Positions 52,677 through 60,835 of a stretch of DNA of 64,000 nucleotides are shown in pieces. How positions within the stretch are numbered: position 1 is the first letter of the stretch; every line of letters starts with the position of its first letter. A model generated the notes under the pieces. That model was not told the origin of the DNA. It worked only from the letters and a program-made list of their open reading frames with translations, and made no database searches. Origin of the DNA: Aquificota bacterium (lineage in GTDB: Bacteria; Aquificota; Aquificia; Aquificales; Aquificaceae); the NCBI GenBank assembly GCA_013153495.1, contig JAADEH010000001.1, positions 1-64,000 on the forward strand. Reading direction: 5' to 3'. A program made the translations under genes and the position numbers.

Positions 52677-54599
52677 CTACTCCACCCTATAAAGGACTAA
52701 GATTGGAAATCCGTCGTAAATAAGTTTAAATTTATCCGAACTCTCTTTAAAGAAAAACCAGCGCGACATATTGGTCTTTTCAGCACCACTTTCAAGAATA
52801 ACTGAGTAATATTTTCCTTTAGACTTTATCAGGTAAAGATTGTGTCCTACATTTTTTCTGATTTCTTTTCTGCGTATAAGCTCTCCTGTATCCCTATCGT
52901 ATAGGTAATAGTTACCTATCTTAAATTTACTCGTTAATAGGTTTGCGTTCTTATCAAATATGAAATCCGTGCAATCTATAACTTCTTTTCTTTCATTACA
53001 GTAATATACTATTGAACCTATTGCTTCATATTTAGACTCTAAGTCTGAACCGTAAGACCCTATTTCCCTGAGCAAAGGCTTTACAAACATAGTTGTAGAA
53101 ATTAGAACGAAGACGTCATTTTTTGGGGGTAAATGATACTCCTCTACATCTGCAAGGAAATCTTTGTAGGATTTTTCTTTATACTTTAATCCTAAAGTTA
53201 AGTTATTAGTTGTATAGGCTATTAACTTTCTCGCTCGCTCCTCAGAATCGGAAATAAAAGAGTGTGATATTGCAAACATTTTTATTATGTTCCAGTTGCC
53301 GTTATCTATGTATGTTCCCCTATTGAGTGTATATTGAAGGAAATAGCCTAAATCCCACCATGTCCATATATATGACCCTGCGGGTATTACTTCGGATAAT
53401 TTCTTCACCTCTTGGTAAAAACTATCTCTAAACATCTCTTTTTTACTTAAGGAGAATGCATAGTGTGGAAGTGTCATGAGAATAACAAGTATTCCAAAAG
53501 AAAGGTAAATAAGCGGTTTGAGCTTTCTTACTTTATTAGAAAGCAATCTCGCCAGCTCTTCAAGAATAAAACCAGCTCCTAAACCTAAGAAAGGAGCAAG
53601 ATAAATCAGCATTCGATTGCCTGCAAAGAAGGAAGATATGCCGAGAGCTACGAAAGGCATGGCAATTACCATGAACCTCGTGTGTTTAAGAAAAACTAAT
53701 ATCAGTCCCAGAAATGAAATTGCCAAAAATATCAAATTACCTGAGGTGAAAGCGACTAAATCCCCCAGAGTTATAGGTAAGAGTTCCACAACACTTTTGC
53801 TTATATTCACAGGCACAAAAGGTGCAGGAGCATGAAAAATGCGTGTATCTATGTAATACCACAGGTTTTCAATTCCCCTAATCAAATTAATAGGACCGCT
53901 TCCTATAAGGAAAAGAACTGTCTTTACAAGGGTCAATTTTAGGGAACTTCCAAATAATGAAGAACCGACAAAAAGTGAAAATGTAAACAGAAAAATGAAA
54001 ATAGGTTTGGGATACCACCACATAAACAAGCTCATCACCAAGCCGGATATTATGGAAAGCGTTACAGCTCTGCTGGGCAAATTCTCCTGAGCTGTGATGG
54101 TAATAAGCCAAAGAGATAGGAACAAAAAGAAAAGTATGAGAAAATCTGTATCATACCTTCCCGGTGATGTCCTGATTAAGTAGATAAAGTTAAACGCTCC
54201 GAGCAAGGAAGCTCCTAAAAAGGCATATACTCCTGCAAATTTTCTAACCCATAACATTAGTGGAAATACGAATAAAGAACCAAGTATAGGTGGAAAGAGT
54301 ATATAAATGTCCCTAACATTCAACGAAAACAGTTTTACAAAGGGATAGGCTAAATATGTTATGAGCTGATTACCCGCGGTATTTACTGTGTAATCTGGAG
54401 CATTCGATAAGTAATTTATACCGGTTAACTTACCCTCTATCCGTTGCTGAGTTAACAGAGCATATAGATAACAATCATAGCATGTGAGAACATTATCGTT
54501 ATCTTTCTGTAAAAAATACGAAATATCTTCCCAGCGTATGAACAAAGCTAAAAGAATAATAAGAAGGGGCAAGACGCCCCAGAAGAGGTTTTTAGGCAT
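52677..54599 (-). CDS. STT3/PglB-type oligosaccharyltransferase
   Basis: 640 aa: about 13 membrane helices and a C-terminal periplasmic domain. Catalytic signatures of N-oligosaccharyltransferases are visible: an Asp in the first external loop (CYDCYLYALL, D42), RTSPGRYDTD (D150, D152), a Glu in SVVELLPIT (E272), GNRMLIYLAP and WWDLGY (414-419, for WWDYG, which holds the +2 Ser/Thr of the sequon). It should move a lipid-linked glycan to Asn in N-x-S/T. Lying 15 nt after pilA, the pilin (sequon NVS) is the likely acceptor. No glycan-building genes are next to it. Confidence 0.85.
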   Translation of the reverse strand: MPKNLFWGVLPLLIILLALFIRWEDISYFLQKDNDNVLTCYDCYLYALLTQQRIEGKLTGINYLSNAPDYTVNTAGNQLITYLAYPFVKLFSLNVRDIYILFPPILGSLFVFPLMLWVRKFAGVYAFLGASLLGAFNFIYLIRTSPGRYDTDFLILFFLFLSLWLITITAQENLPSRAVTLSIISGLVMSLFMWWYPKPIFIFLFTFSLFVGSSLFGSSLKLTLVKTVLFLIGSGPINLIRGIENLWYYIDTRIFHAPAPFVPVNISKSVVELLPITLGDLVAFTSGNLIFLAISFLGLILVFLKHTRFMVIAMPFVALGISSFFAGNRMLIYLAPFLGLGAGFILEELARLLSNKVRKLKPLIYLSFGILVILMTLPHYAFSLSKKEMFRDSFYQEVKKLSEVIPAGSYIWTWWDLGYFLQYTLNRGTYIDNGNWNIIKMFAISHSFISDSEERARKLIAYTTNNLTLGLKYKEKSYKDFLADVEEYHLPPKNDVFVLISTTMFVKPLLREIGSYGSDLESKYEAIGSIVYYCNERKEVIDCTDFIFDKNANLLTSKFKIGNYYLYDRDTGELIRRKEIRKNVGHNLYLIKSKGKYYSVILESGAEKTNMSRWFFFKESSDKFKLIYDGFPILVLYRVE

Positions 54600-54614
54600 T
54601 ATGTGTTGTAATAA

Positions 54615-55160
54615 TTAAAGCCTGTTGGGATAATCTGTAGAACATTCATTATCACCAGCTGTTCCGTCAGAGTCAGGAACATCACCTATAGCTATAGCTG
54701 TTCCCCTATCTTTAGTATCCCACCAGAGAGCTGAATCATCAGAGTCAACACAAAAAGCCCTATCTCCATCTCTATGTGCCGCAGCCGCTGTAAATTCAGC
54801 TCTATCAGCATGTATACCTGCTGTTACACCAGAAGAAAGTGAAACATTTTCAGATAAACCAGGTAAGTTTAGGTCGCTTAAGTCTAACGCAGCTGGTGCA
54901 GTTGCGGATATTTCTGTATCATCAGCATTACTGTAGGTCATAAAATCCGCATATACAGCTTCCATCGTAGTTCTTATATTCCTTATATCCGACTCCGCTG
55001 CGCTGTTGAAGGCTCTTACCCTATACTTGGCAAACTGCGGGATAGCTATGGCTGCCAAAATGGCTATGATGGCTATGACGACGAGGAGTTCAATCAGGGT
55101 GAAACCCCTCTTCTTGTTGAGCCTCTTGGCTTCCGCAAAGGCTTGGTAAAGGTCTCTCAT
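54615..55160 (-). CDS. pilA: type IV major pilin PilA
   Basis: 181 aa. A 19-residue leader ending KKRG is followed by FTLIELLVVIAIIAILAAIAIPQF, cut by the prepilin peptidase before Phe, with Glu5. The mature body holds the sequon ENVS (Asn about 105), Ala/Asp-rich loops and a disulfide-bounded C-terminal region. The ATG at 55160 is chosen: AGGAGG lies 8 nt upstream; an earlier GTG overlaps that site. First gene of a six-gene operon with the oligosaccharyltransferase. Confidence 0.92.
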   Translation of the reverse strand: MRDLYQAFAEAKRLNKKRGFTLIELLVVIAIIAILAAIAIPQFAKYRVRAFNSAAESDIRNIRTTMEAVYADFMTYSNADDTEISATAPAALDLSDLNLPGLSENVSLSSGVTAGIHADRAEFTAAAAHRDGDRAFCVDSDDSALWWDTKDRGTAIAIGDVPDSDGTAGDNECSTDYPNRL

Positions 55161-55224
55161 GACACACACCTCCTATGAGATTTTGTAACATACTAAAATT
55201 CTATCGTGAATAAAGTGTGAATGT

Positions 55225-55578
55225 TTAAGCAATCCAGATAGTTTCTCTTTCTATAACATTTTTATAAAACTTGCTGTCTTTAATTCTTTGGAGTTCGTTT
55301 TCAGTATATACGAGCACATCTACGGGAAGGGGAAGGTCTGTTGTATCAAACTCAAGCGCTCTTTCCATAAAAGGTTTATCTGAGCTTTCAACTACTATTA
55401 TCAAGTCAATATCACTTCCTACACCCCAGTTGCCCCTCGCGTAGGAGCCGAAATAACCCACGCGGATAACCTCCGGATGTTCCTTTTTGATTTTTTCAGC
55501 CCACTCTCGCAAAGCCCTTTTAGCTTCTTCTTCAGGCACCCATCTTAGAACGGACGAACTCAATGACCTCACGGGCAT
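55225..55578 (-). CDS. MNT-type nucleotidyltransferase (toxin-antitoxin partner)
   Basis: 117 aa minimal nucleotidyltransferase. [19 protein letters not shown] has the GS and DxD of the fold, and a third acidic residue appears in [11 protein letters not shown] proteins of MntA type neutralise HEPN RNases, in one case by adding AMP to the toxin. The start overlaps the HEPN gene by 47 nt. Confidence 0.87.
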   Translation of the reverse strand: MPVRSLSSSVLRWVPEEEAKRALREWAEKIKKEHPEVIRVGYFGSYARGNWGVGSDIDLIIVVESSDKPFMERALEFDTTDLPLPVDVLVYTENELQRIKDSKFYKNVIERETIWIA

Positions 55579-55918
55579 ACTTTATTGCCTCCTCCGCTTG
55601 ATGTTTTCCAAAATGCTCGTATGGGGCACCTTCTGGAAACCCGTTAGGGTATCTCGTGGGTATGTAATAAATATCTAAAACTTTTGACTTCTCAACAAGC
55701 TCCGAGGGAACTTCAATTGGAAGCTCTTTCAATAGCTTTGCTATAATGTGCCCCCACGCTTCCTGCCCACAATAGAGATGGAGAGCCTTAACCGCTTTTT
55801 CTGCAGCTTGATGCGATGCAAAGCAAGCCCATTCATAATCTCCATGCTCCAGCGACAGCTTTGCGTGCTCCAAGTCTTTTAGAGCCTGATTGAGCCAATC
55901 CTTAGCCCTGTTGCCCAC
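55532..55918 (-). CDS. HEPN-domain protein (toxin-antitoxin partner)
   Basis: 128 aa all-helical HEPN protein ([39 protein letters not shown] is the classic N-terminal half). It has [10 protein letters not shown] rather than the RX4-6H motif of RNase toxins, so nuclease activity is uncertain. GTG start. Usual HEPN-before-MNT order. The pair lies between pilA and mazG. Confidence 0.85.
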   Translation of the reverse strand: MGNRAKDWLNQALKDLEHAKLSLEHGDYEWACFASHQAAEKAVKALHLYCGQEAWGHIIAKLLKELPIEVPSELVEKSKVLDIYYIPTRYPNGFPEGAPYEHFGKHQAEEAIKYAREVIEFVRSKMGA

Positions 55919-55941
55919 GATGATTCTAAAATATACTCCTT

Positions 55942-56700
55942 ATGGAAAGGAGATACACCTTTGAAGACCTCGTAAAGGTTATGGAACGGCTCAGGAGAGA
56001 GTGTCCGTGGGACAGGGAACAGATCCACGAGAGCCTGAAAAAATACCTCATAGAGGAAGCCTACGAGGTGCTCGATGCCATAGACTCCAAAGACGACGAA
56101 AAGCTCAAGGAAGAACTCGGAGACCTCCTTCTCCAACCCGTATTTCACGCTCAGATAGCCAAAGAGAGGGGAGCTTTTGACATAGGGGACGTTATAGATA
56201 CGCTCGTTAGAAAGCTCATAGAAAGGCACCCTCACGTCTTCGGAAATGCAAAGCCCGAAGATGTCCTCAAAAACTGGGAAAAGAAGAAGATGGAGAAAAG
56301 GGAGAGCATACTCGAGGGCATTCCCAAGCACCTTCCCGCTCTGATGAGGTCTCAAAAGCTTCAGGACAAGGCTTCGCAGGTGGGCTTTGACTTTACGGAC
56401 ATATCGCAGGTCTTTGAGAAAATCCAGGAAGAGATTGAGGAGCTTAAGGAATCCCTTCGGGATAACGACAAAGAGAACATAAAGCACGAGATAGGGGACA
56501 TACTCACAGCGGTGGTGGAGCTTGCCAGGTTCGTGGGGGTTGATGCGGAGTCCGCTCTTCAGGAGGCAAACGACAGGTTCATAAGAAGGTTTCAATACAT
56601 AGAGAAGAGAGCCAAGGAGATGGGAAAGAGCCTTGAGGAGATGTCCTTGGAGGAGATGGATAGGCTTTGGGAGGAGGGGAAAAGGAAGATGGAAACCTGA
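55942..56700 (+). CDS. mazG: nucleoside triphosphate pyrophosphohydrolase
   Basis: 252 aa two-domain Maz[13 protein letters not shown] and [11 protein letters not shown] carry the Mg-binding Glu residues of the first domain, with a degenerate copy in the second ([17 protein letters not shown]). It removes pyrophosphate from non-canonical NTPs. TAAAAT (55927-55932) ends 9 nt before the ATG: leaderless. Confidence 0.93.
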   Translation: MERRYTFEDLVKVMERLRRECPWDREQIHESLKKYLIEEAYEVLDAIDSKDDEKLKEELGDLLLQPVFHAQIAKERGAFDIGDVIDTLVRKLIERHPHVFGNAKPEDVLKNWEKKKMEKRESILEGIPKHLPALMRSQKLQDKASQVGFDFTDISQVFEKIQEEIEELKESLRDNDKENIKHEIGDILTAVVELARFVGVDAESALQEANDRFIRRFQYIEKRAKEMGKSLEEMSLEEMDRLWEEGKRKMET

Positions 56701-56726
56701 TGCAACACTGTTGCAACGTTGCAACA
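56701..56726 (+). promoter_or_regulatory. overlapping palindromes, likely activator site for the DUF2173 operon
   Basis: Immediately after the mazG stop, TGCAACACTGTTGCA (56701-56715) and the perfect 18-mer TGTTGCAACGTTGCAACA (56709-56726) overlap, built from GTTGCAAC half-sites. The centre is about 100 bp upstream of the predicted sigma-54 start, an enhancer distance. The sigma-54 activator encoded at 58003 is the obvious candidate binder. Confidence 0.75.
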
Positions 56727-56793
56727 CATCGGCAGACTACACCATCTTGGTAAAAATCTCCATGCATCAATACCTTAAACGAGCAAGCTCTTT

Positions 56794-56809
56794 TGGCATA
56801 CCCTTTGCA
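56794..56809 (+). promoter_or_regulatory. sigma-54 (-24/-12) promoter of the DUF2173 operon
   Basis: TGGCAT (56794-56799) and TTGCA (56805-56809) with GG and GC 10 bp apart. Predicted start about 56820, then AGGAGG and the ATG at 56845. Same geometry as the glnB promoter. Confidence 0.85.
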
Positions 56810-56844
56810 GATAAAAAAGTGAAATCCCAAAGGAGGTGGGAAAG

Positions 56845-57186
56845 ATGGCAACACTCAGCAAATTAAAGGAGTTGATGGCTATTCCGGGAGCCATCGCAGC
56901 GGGAGAGTTTACCGATGACGGTAGGCTGGTCGCTTACTACGGCGACATAGACGAGAAGTCCGCAGAGATTGCGGCGATGATGTGTGCGGCAAACAAGCTC
57001 ATGGGCAACATGCAGGCAAAGGGCTGGAGCGCATACACTGGTAAGGGCGGCTTTTATCCTGTCGTCGGTTTTGCGGTTGCGGGAGGAAAATACGCAGCCT
57101 GCATAATGGGCAACGTGGGTGTCTTCGTGGAGATGGACAAGGCTGACTTTGACAAGACCTTTGAAATCCTTTCCAAGTATATCTAA
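56845..57186 (+). CDS. DUF2173 family protein, copy 1
   Basis: 113 aa soluble protein of the DUF2173 family, which resembles roadblock folds. GEFTDDGRLVAYYGDIDE and MMCAANKLMGNMQAKGW are shared with the next gene. The ATG at 56845 follows AGGAGGTGGG. High-quality ribosome sites suggest strong expression. DUF2173 genes occur in sulfur-oxidizing bacteria (from memory); no biochemical role is known to me. Confidence 0.85.
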   Translation: MATLSKLKELMAIPGAIAAGEFTDDGRLVAYYGDIDEKSAEIAAMMCAANKLMGNMQAKGWSAYTGKGGFYPVVGFAVAGGKYAACIMGNVGVFVEMDKADFDKTFEILSKYI

Positions 57187-57201
57187 AAGGAGGTGGGTGC
57201 T

Positions 57202-57537
57202 ATGGCGAACTTGGACAAACTTTTACAAATCAAAGGTGTTTGGGCTGTAGGTGAGTTTTCCGACGACGGCAAGCTCGTTGCCTACAAGGGAGACATAGAC
57301 GAAGAACACGCGGCGATGGCTGCGGAAATGTGTGCGGCGAACAACGCTATGGCTAAGATGCAGTGCGACGGATACACCGCATTCTCGGGTCAGGAGTGGA
57401 CACCACTTATAGGTTGGGCGCTCACGGGACCTAAGTTTTCTGTGTGCGTAGTGGGCAACATAGGAGTATTCGTCAACAACGACGAGGTTTCCTTCAACGA
57501 GGTCTTTAAAGCTCTCAGAGAAGAGGCAGGACTTTAA
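57202..57537 (+). CDS. DUF2173 family protein, copy 2
   Basis: 111 aa paralogue of the previous gene: GEFSDDGKLVAYKGDIDE, EMCAANNAMAKMQCDGY, then GNIGVFVNNDEV. ATG at 57202 after AAGGAGGTGGG. A tandem pair that could form a heterodimer. Confidence 0.85.
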   Translation: MANLDKLLQIKGVWAVGEFSDDGKLVAYKGDIDEEHAAMAAEMCAANNAMAKMQCDGYTAFSGQEWTPLIGWALTGPKFSVCVVGNIGVFVNNDEVSFNEVFKALREEAGL

Positions 57538-57548
57538 AAAAAGGGAAA

Positions 57549-57569
57549 GGGAGGGGGCTGTCCCCTCCC
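57549..57569 (+). terminator. strong hairpin between the second DUF2173 gene and the SCP2-like gene
   Basis: GGGAGGGG (57549-57556) pairs with CCCCTCCC (57562-57569), loop GCTGT, followed by CTCTTT. The T-run is weak. It could stabilise the two-gene mRNA or partly terminate it, lowering the downstream genes. Confidence 0.65.
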
Positions 57570-57599
57570 CTCTTTAAAACAGGGGCAAGGAGTGAGGAT

Positions 57600-57986
57600 A
57601 TGGGATACAAGTTTCTTTCCGAAGAGTGGATAAAGGCGTATGCGGAGGAGTGGAACAACAATCAAAAGCTCAGGGATAGTTTAAAGAGCTTTTCCGCTTC
57701 CATAAAGTATTTCGTGGAGGGGAATGAAGGCGATGCGGTTGCCATAGAAGTCAAGAATGGAGAGGTGGTCCAGGCGGGCAAGGCAGACCCAAATAAGAAA
57801 TACGACTTTGAGCTATGGGCAACACCGGAAAACTGGCAGAAGCTCGCTAAGGGAGAGATGGGACCCAGAGCAGCGATGCTCACCAAAAGGCTCAAGTTCA
57901 AAGGCTCTATGATTACAGCCATGAAGTATATGTCAGCCTTCGAAGAAAGTCTCAGAATGATGAGCAGAGTTCCTACCGAGTGGTGA
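57600..57986 (+). CDS. SCP-2 sterol-transfer-family protein
   Basis: 128 aa. WIKAYAEEWNNNQKLRDSLKSF, then AVAIEVKNGEVVQAGKADPNKKYDFELWATPENWQKLAKGEMGP matches the SCP2/lipid-binding fold with its hydrophobic pocket. Likely binds an acyl or lipid-like ligand; target unknown. It lies between the DUF2173 pair and the activator gene. Confidence 0.8.
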   Translation: MGYKFLSEEWIKAYAEEWNNNQKLRDSLKSFSASIKYFVEGNEGDAVAIEVKNGEVVQAGKADPNKKYDFELWATPENWQKLAKGEMGPRAAMLTKRLKFKGSMITAMKYMSAFEESLRMMSRVPTEW

Positions 57987-58002
57987 ATATACATTTATAA
58001 GA

Positions 58003-59577
58003 ATGGATTACAGGAGTTTAAGCCAGCTTTTTGACGGCGTTCTGATAATAGATAAAAACCGCAAGGTAGTTTTTGCTAACGAGAAGGCAAAGAAAATTCT
58101 CGGCAAGGACATAAAACCCGGCGAGTCCTGCCGGGGTCTGTTTTCTATATGCTCTTCCTGTCCGATGGATTTGGTGGAAGATACTGAGGAGGGAGTTCAG
58201 GTCTATGATGTTCAGACCGAGAGTGGTCTTCATGTGTGCCTGAGTATGACTCCCCACTACGAGGAAGGGGAATTCAAGGGAGTTATAGAAATATTCCGGG
58301 ACGTGAGCCGGGTAATACACCACATGGAAGAGGTCAAACGGCAAAAGGAGTTCGTTCAGGTAGTGCTCGACTCCATAGTGGAGGCGGTTCTCGTCTTCGA
58401 TAAGGAAGGAAAGGTAATAGACCACAACAGCATGGCTAAGAAGATACTTTGCAGGGAGCTTGACGGACTAAAGGGTAAGTCCATAGAGGAGATAATAAAC
58501 CTGTCCATAGAGGAGCTACCTCCCGAAGGGGAGAGGGCGGACGTCTTTATAGAAACACCTTGCGGTAGGCAGAAGGCTTCCGTTCTGGTATCGAGGCTCA
58601 AGGAGGGTGAGGGATACGTTATATCCTTCTACGTTGTCCCCGAGCTTCTCTCTCCTAATAAACAGGGCTTTCAAATAGTTTCCAAGAGTCCCCGCTTTTC
58701 CAAAATACTGGACAGGGTAAGGTCTGTGGCGGAGATGAACGTAAATGTCCTTATAACGGGGGAGACGGGAACGGGAAAGAGCTTGATAGCGAGATACATA
58801 CATCTCATATCACCCAGAAGGGAACAACCCTTCGTGAAGATAAACTGCGGAGCTATACCGGAAAACCTGCTCGAAGCTGAACTTTTCGGATACAACAAGG
58901 GAGCTTTTACCGGAGCTGTTAGGAGTAAGCCCGGTAAGGTGGAGATGGCTCACGGGGGGACTCTGTTTTTGGACGAAATAGGAGACCTTCCCCTTCATCT
59001 TCAGGTAAAGATACTGAACCTTATACAGGAGAAGGAGTTTGAAAGGATAGGGGACGTAAAACCGAGGAAGGTTGACGTTCGGATAATTGCGGCTACCAAC
59101 AGAGACCTTAGAAAACTCGTTCGGGAAGGTAAGTTCAGGGAAGACCTCTACTACCGCCTTAACGTGGTAAGCATAGAGCTACCGCCTCTGAGAGAAAGGA
59201 AGGAGGACATTCCCTACCTTGTTAACCACTTCATAGAGAAGTTTTCCAAAGAGCACGGTAGAAGGATAAAGGGCGTTTCACCCTCCGCTATGAAGCTACT
59301 TTTGGAATACGACTATCCGGGAAATATAAGGGAGCTGGAGAACATAATAGAGAGTGCGGTTGTGGTAAGCAGGGGAACTATGATAAGCGAGGAAGACCTT
59401 CCCGAGGAACTGAAGTTCAGAAGGTTTGTCAGAAACACTTCCCGCAAGGATAGCGAGGCGGAAAGGATAAGGAAGGCTCTCGAAGAAGCGGGGGGCAACA
59501 AGAGCCTCGCTGCAAAAATTCTCGGCATGCACAGGACGACTCTGTGGAGGAAGCTGAAGGAGCTGGGTATGGGATAA
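58003..59577 (+). CDS. PAS-domain sigma-54 enhancer-binding activator
   Basis: 524 aa. Two PAS domains (about 1-105, 115-215), AAA+ domain with GETGTGKS (253-260), GAFTGA (300-305) and LFLDEIGD (321-328), and a Fis-type helix-turn-helix at the end (NKSLAAKILGMHRTTLWRKL). The first PAS has three cysteines (C43, C50, C53) suited to redox, metal or Fe-S sensing. It lacks a receiver domain, so it acts without a kinase. It most likely activates the sigma-54 promoter at 56794 from the GTTGCAAC palindromes: a self-contained circuit. Confidence 0.92.
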   Translation: MDYRSLSQLFDGVLIIDKNRKVVFANEKAKKILGKDIKPGESCRGLFSICSSCPMDLVEDTEEGVQVYDVQTESGLHVCLSMTPHYEEGEFKGVIEIFRDVSRVIHHMEEVKRQKEFVQVVLDSIVEAVLVFDKEGKVIDHNSMAKKILCRELDGLKGKSIEEIINLSIEELPPEGERADVFIETPCGRQKASVLVSRLKEGEGYVISFYVVPELLSPNKQGFQIVSKSPRFSKILDRVRSVAEMNVNVLITGETGTGKSLIARYIHLISPRREQPFVKINCGAIPENLLEAELFGYNKGAFTGAVRSKPGKVEMAHGGTLFLDEIGDLPLHLQVKILNLIQEKEFERIGDVKPRKVDVRIIAATNRDLRKLVREGKFREDLYYRLNVVSIELPPLRERKEDIPYLVNHFIEKFSKEHGRRIKGVSPSAMKLLLEYDYPGNIRELENIIESAVVVSRGTMISEEDLPEELKFRRFVRNTSRKDSEAERIRKALEEAGGNKSLAAKILGMHRTTLWRKLKELGMG

Positions 59578-59580
59578 CCC

Positions 59581-60825
59581 TCAGCGGACATTCTGGGGAA
59601 TTAAGACTTCCGGACTTCTACCGCTTATCTCCTCAAAGAACTTCTGTCCGAGCTTGCCTACGAAGTGAGCGCCCAAAAGCAAGATTGCGGTTTTCTGGGT
59701 AAGTATGTCTTTCTTATGCTCTTCTATAAGCTCCTTAACAAAGTCTTCGCTCACGCCCCTGTGGTCCTGAAGGGTATCCGCAGGAATTCCCAAGAGGTTC
59801 TTTGCCTGAAGGCTTCCGATTATTAAGACTCTTGACACCGCCTCCCTGAAGGCGGTCTTTAAAACTGCATCTACCCTGCTCTTGAGGAGTTTTTCCCTGT
59901 AGCTTTCGGGAACTAAAAAGGTGGGATTAGTGGTAGGGGGGATACTCTCCAAGGGAAGGTCCTTCAGTTCTTCTACGAGCTTTATCCGGACGAACTGCTT
60001 GTTAAGGTAGAGGGTGTTCCCTACGACCCTTTCCACGTCCGCTCTGACCTTCCCCCTTATGGACTGGGAGTAAGGTGCAACGAGGGAGGGTATGGGTTCC
60101 TTTTTGACCCACAGACCACCTTCCAAGACACGCCAGCTGAGGAAGGGAAACTCAATCTCCTGTGTCCCGAGTCCTTCACCTTCGCAGAAGGTCCTTATTC
60201 TCTTTATAAATAAGGTCTCCTCCTTTGAGCCTGCGGGTCTTCCCCCGAAGGAGACCATGTCCCACAGGGAGTTTTCACCCTTCTGGTTTACGAGTCCGTG
60301 GATGCAACCGCAATAATCCTGCTGGTATATCTGGTTTTCTTTGGTGAGTCTGAACATCTCCTGAGTTCCACCACCTTTGCGGTAATCCACAGCCAAGAAA
60401 TTTACCCCGTATTTGTGGGACACCTTTTCCCCGCTTTCTTTTAGCTGGTTAAAGCTCTTCTTGGGACTCATAAGAAGGGTTGTGGTCATGGTGTCGCATC
60501 CGAGTTCTTTGGCGAGTTTTGCGGATCGTTCGAGCCTGAAGTCAAAGCACACGGAGCATCTCTCCCCCCTCTCGGGTTCCCTTTCAAGTCCCTTAACCTT
60601 TACGAGCCAGTCCTCGACGTCGTATTCTCCCTCTATGAGCTTTATCCCGAGCTTCCGGCAGGTTCTCTTGGTCTCTTCAAGCCTGAGTAGGTATTCCTCG
60701 TAGGGGTGGATGTTGGGGTCGTAAAAGAAGCCTATGAGTTCCTTGTTGGGATATTCTTTCCTGAGTCTTTCCAGGAAGTATAGGGCATCGGGGGCACAGC
60801 ATATGTGAACCAGAACCTTCTCCAT
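59581..60825 (-). CDS. queH: epoxyqueuosine reductase QueH with long C-terminal extension
   Basis: 414 aa. The N-terminal ~190 residues are QueH (DUF208): HICCAPD, CSVCFDFRLER and QQDYCGCIHG hold the Fe-S and metal cysteines that reduce epoxyqueuosine in tRNA. The last ~220 residues (from WDMVSFGGRPAGS) are not usual for QueH (about 180-220 aa). TAAACT (60833-60838) ends 7 nt before the ATG. Confidence 0.88.
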   Translation of the reverse strand: MEKVLVHICCAPDALYFLERLRKEYPNKELIGFFYDPNIHPYEEYLLRLEETKRTCRKLGIKLIEGEYDVEDWLVKVKGLEREPERGERCSVCFDFRLERSAKLAKELGCDTMTTTLLMSPKKSFNQLKESGEKVSHKYGVNFLAVDYRKGGGTQEMFRLTKENQIYQQDYCGCIHGLVNQKGENSLWDMVSFGGRPAGSKEETLFIKRIRTFCEGEGLGTQEIEFPFLSWRVLEGGLWVKKEPIPSLVAPYSQSIRGKVRADVERVVGNTLYLNKQFVRIKLVEELKDLPLESIPPTTNPTFLVPESYREKLLKSRVDAVLKTAFREAVSRVLIIGSLQAKNLLGIPADTLQDHRGVSEDFVKELIEEHKKDILTQKTAILLLGAHFVGKLGQKFFEEISGRSPEVLIPQNVR

Positions 60826-60835
60826 AGGAGAAAGT

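Noticed and set aside
56701-56726. Palindromes after mazG read as a transcription terminator
   Set aside because: No T-run follows, and the repeated GTTGCAAC half-sites at enhancer distance from a -24/-12 promoter fit an operator better.
55879-56727. 282-codon minus-strand open frame opposite mazG
   Set aside because: Overlaps mazG completely, which has catalytic motifs; the antisense product lacks any recognisable feature.
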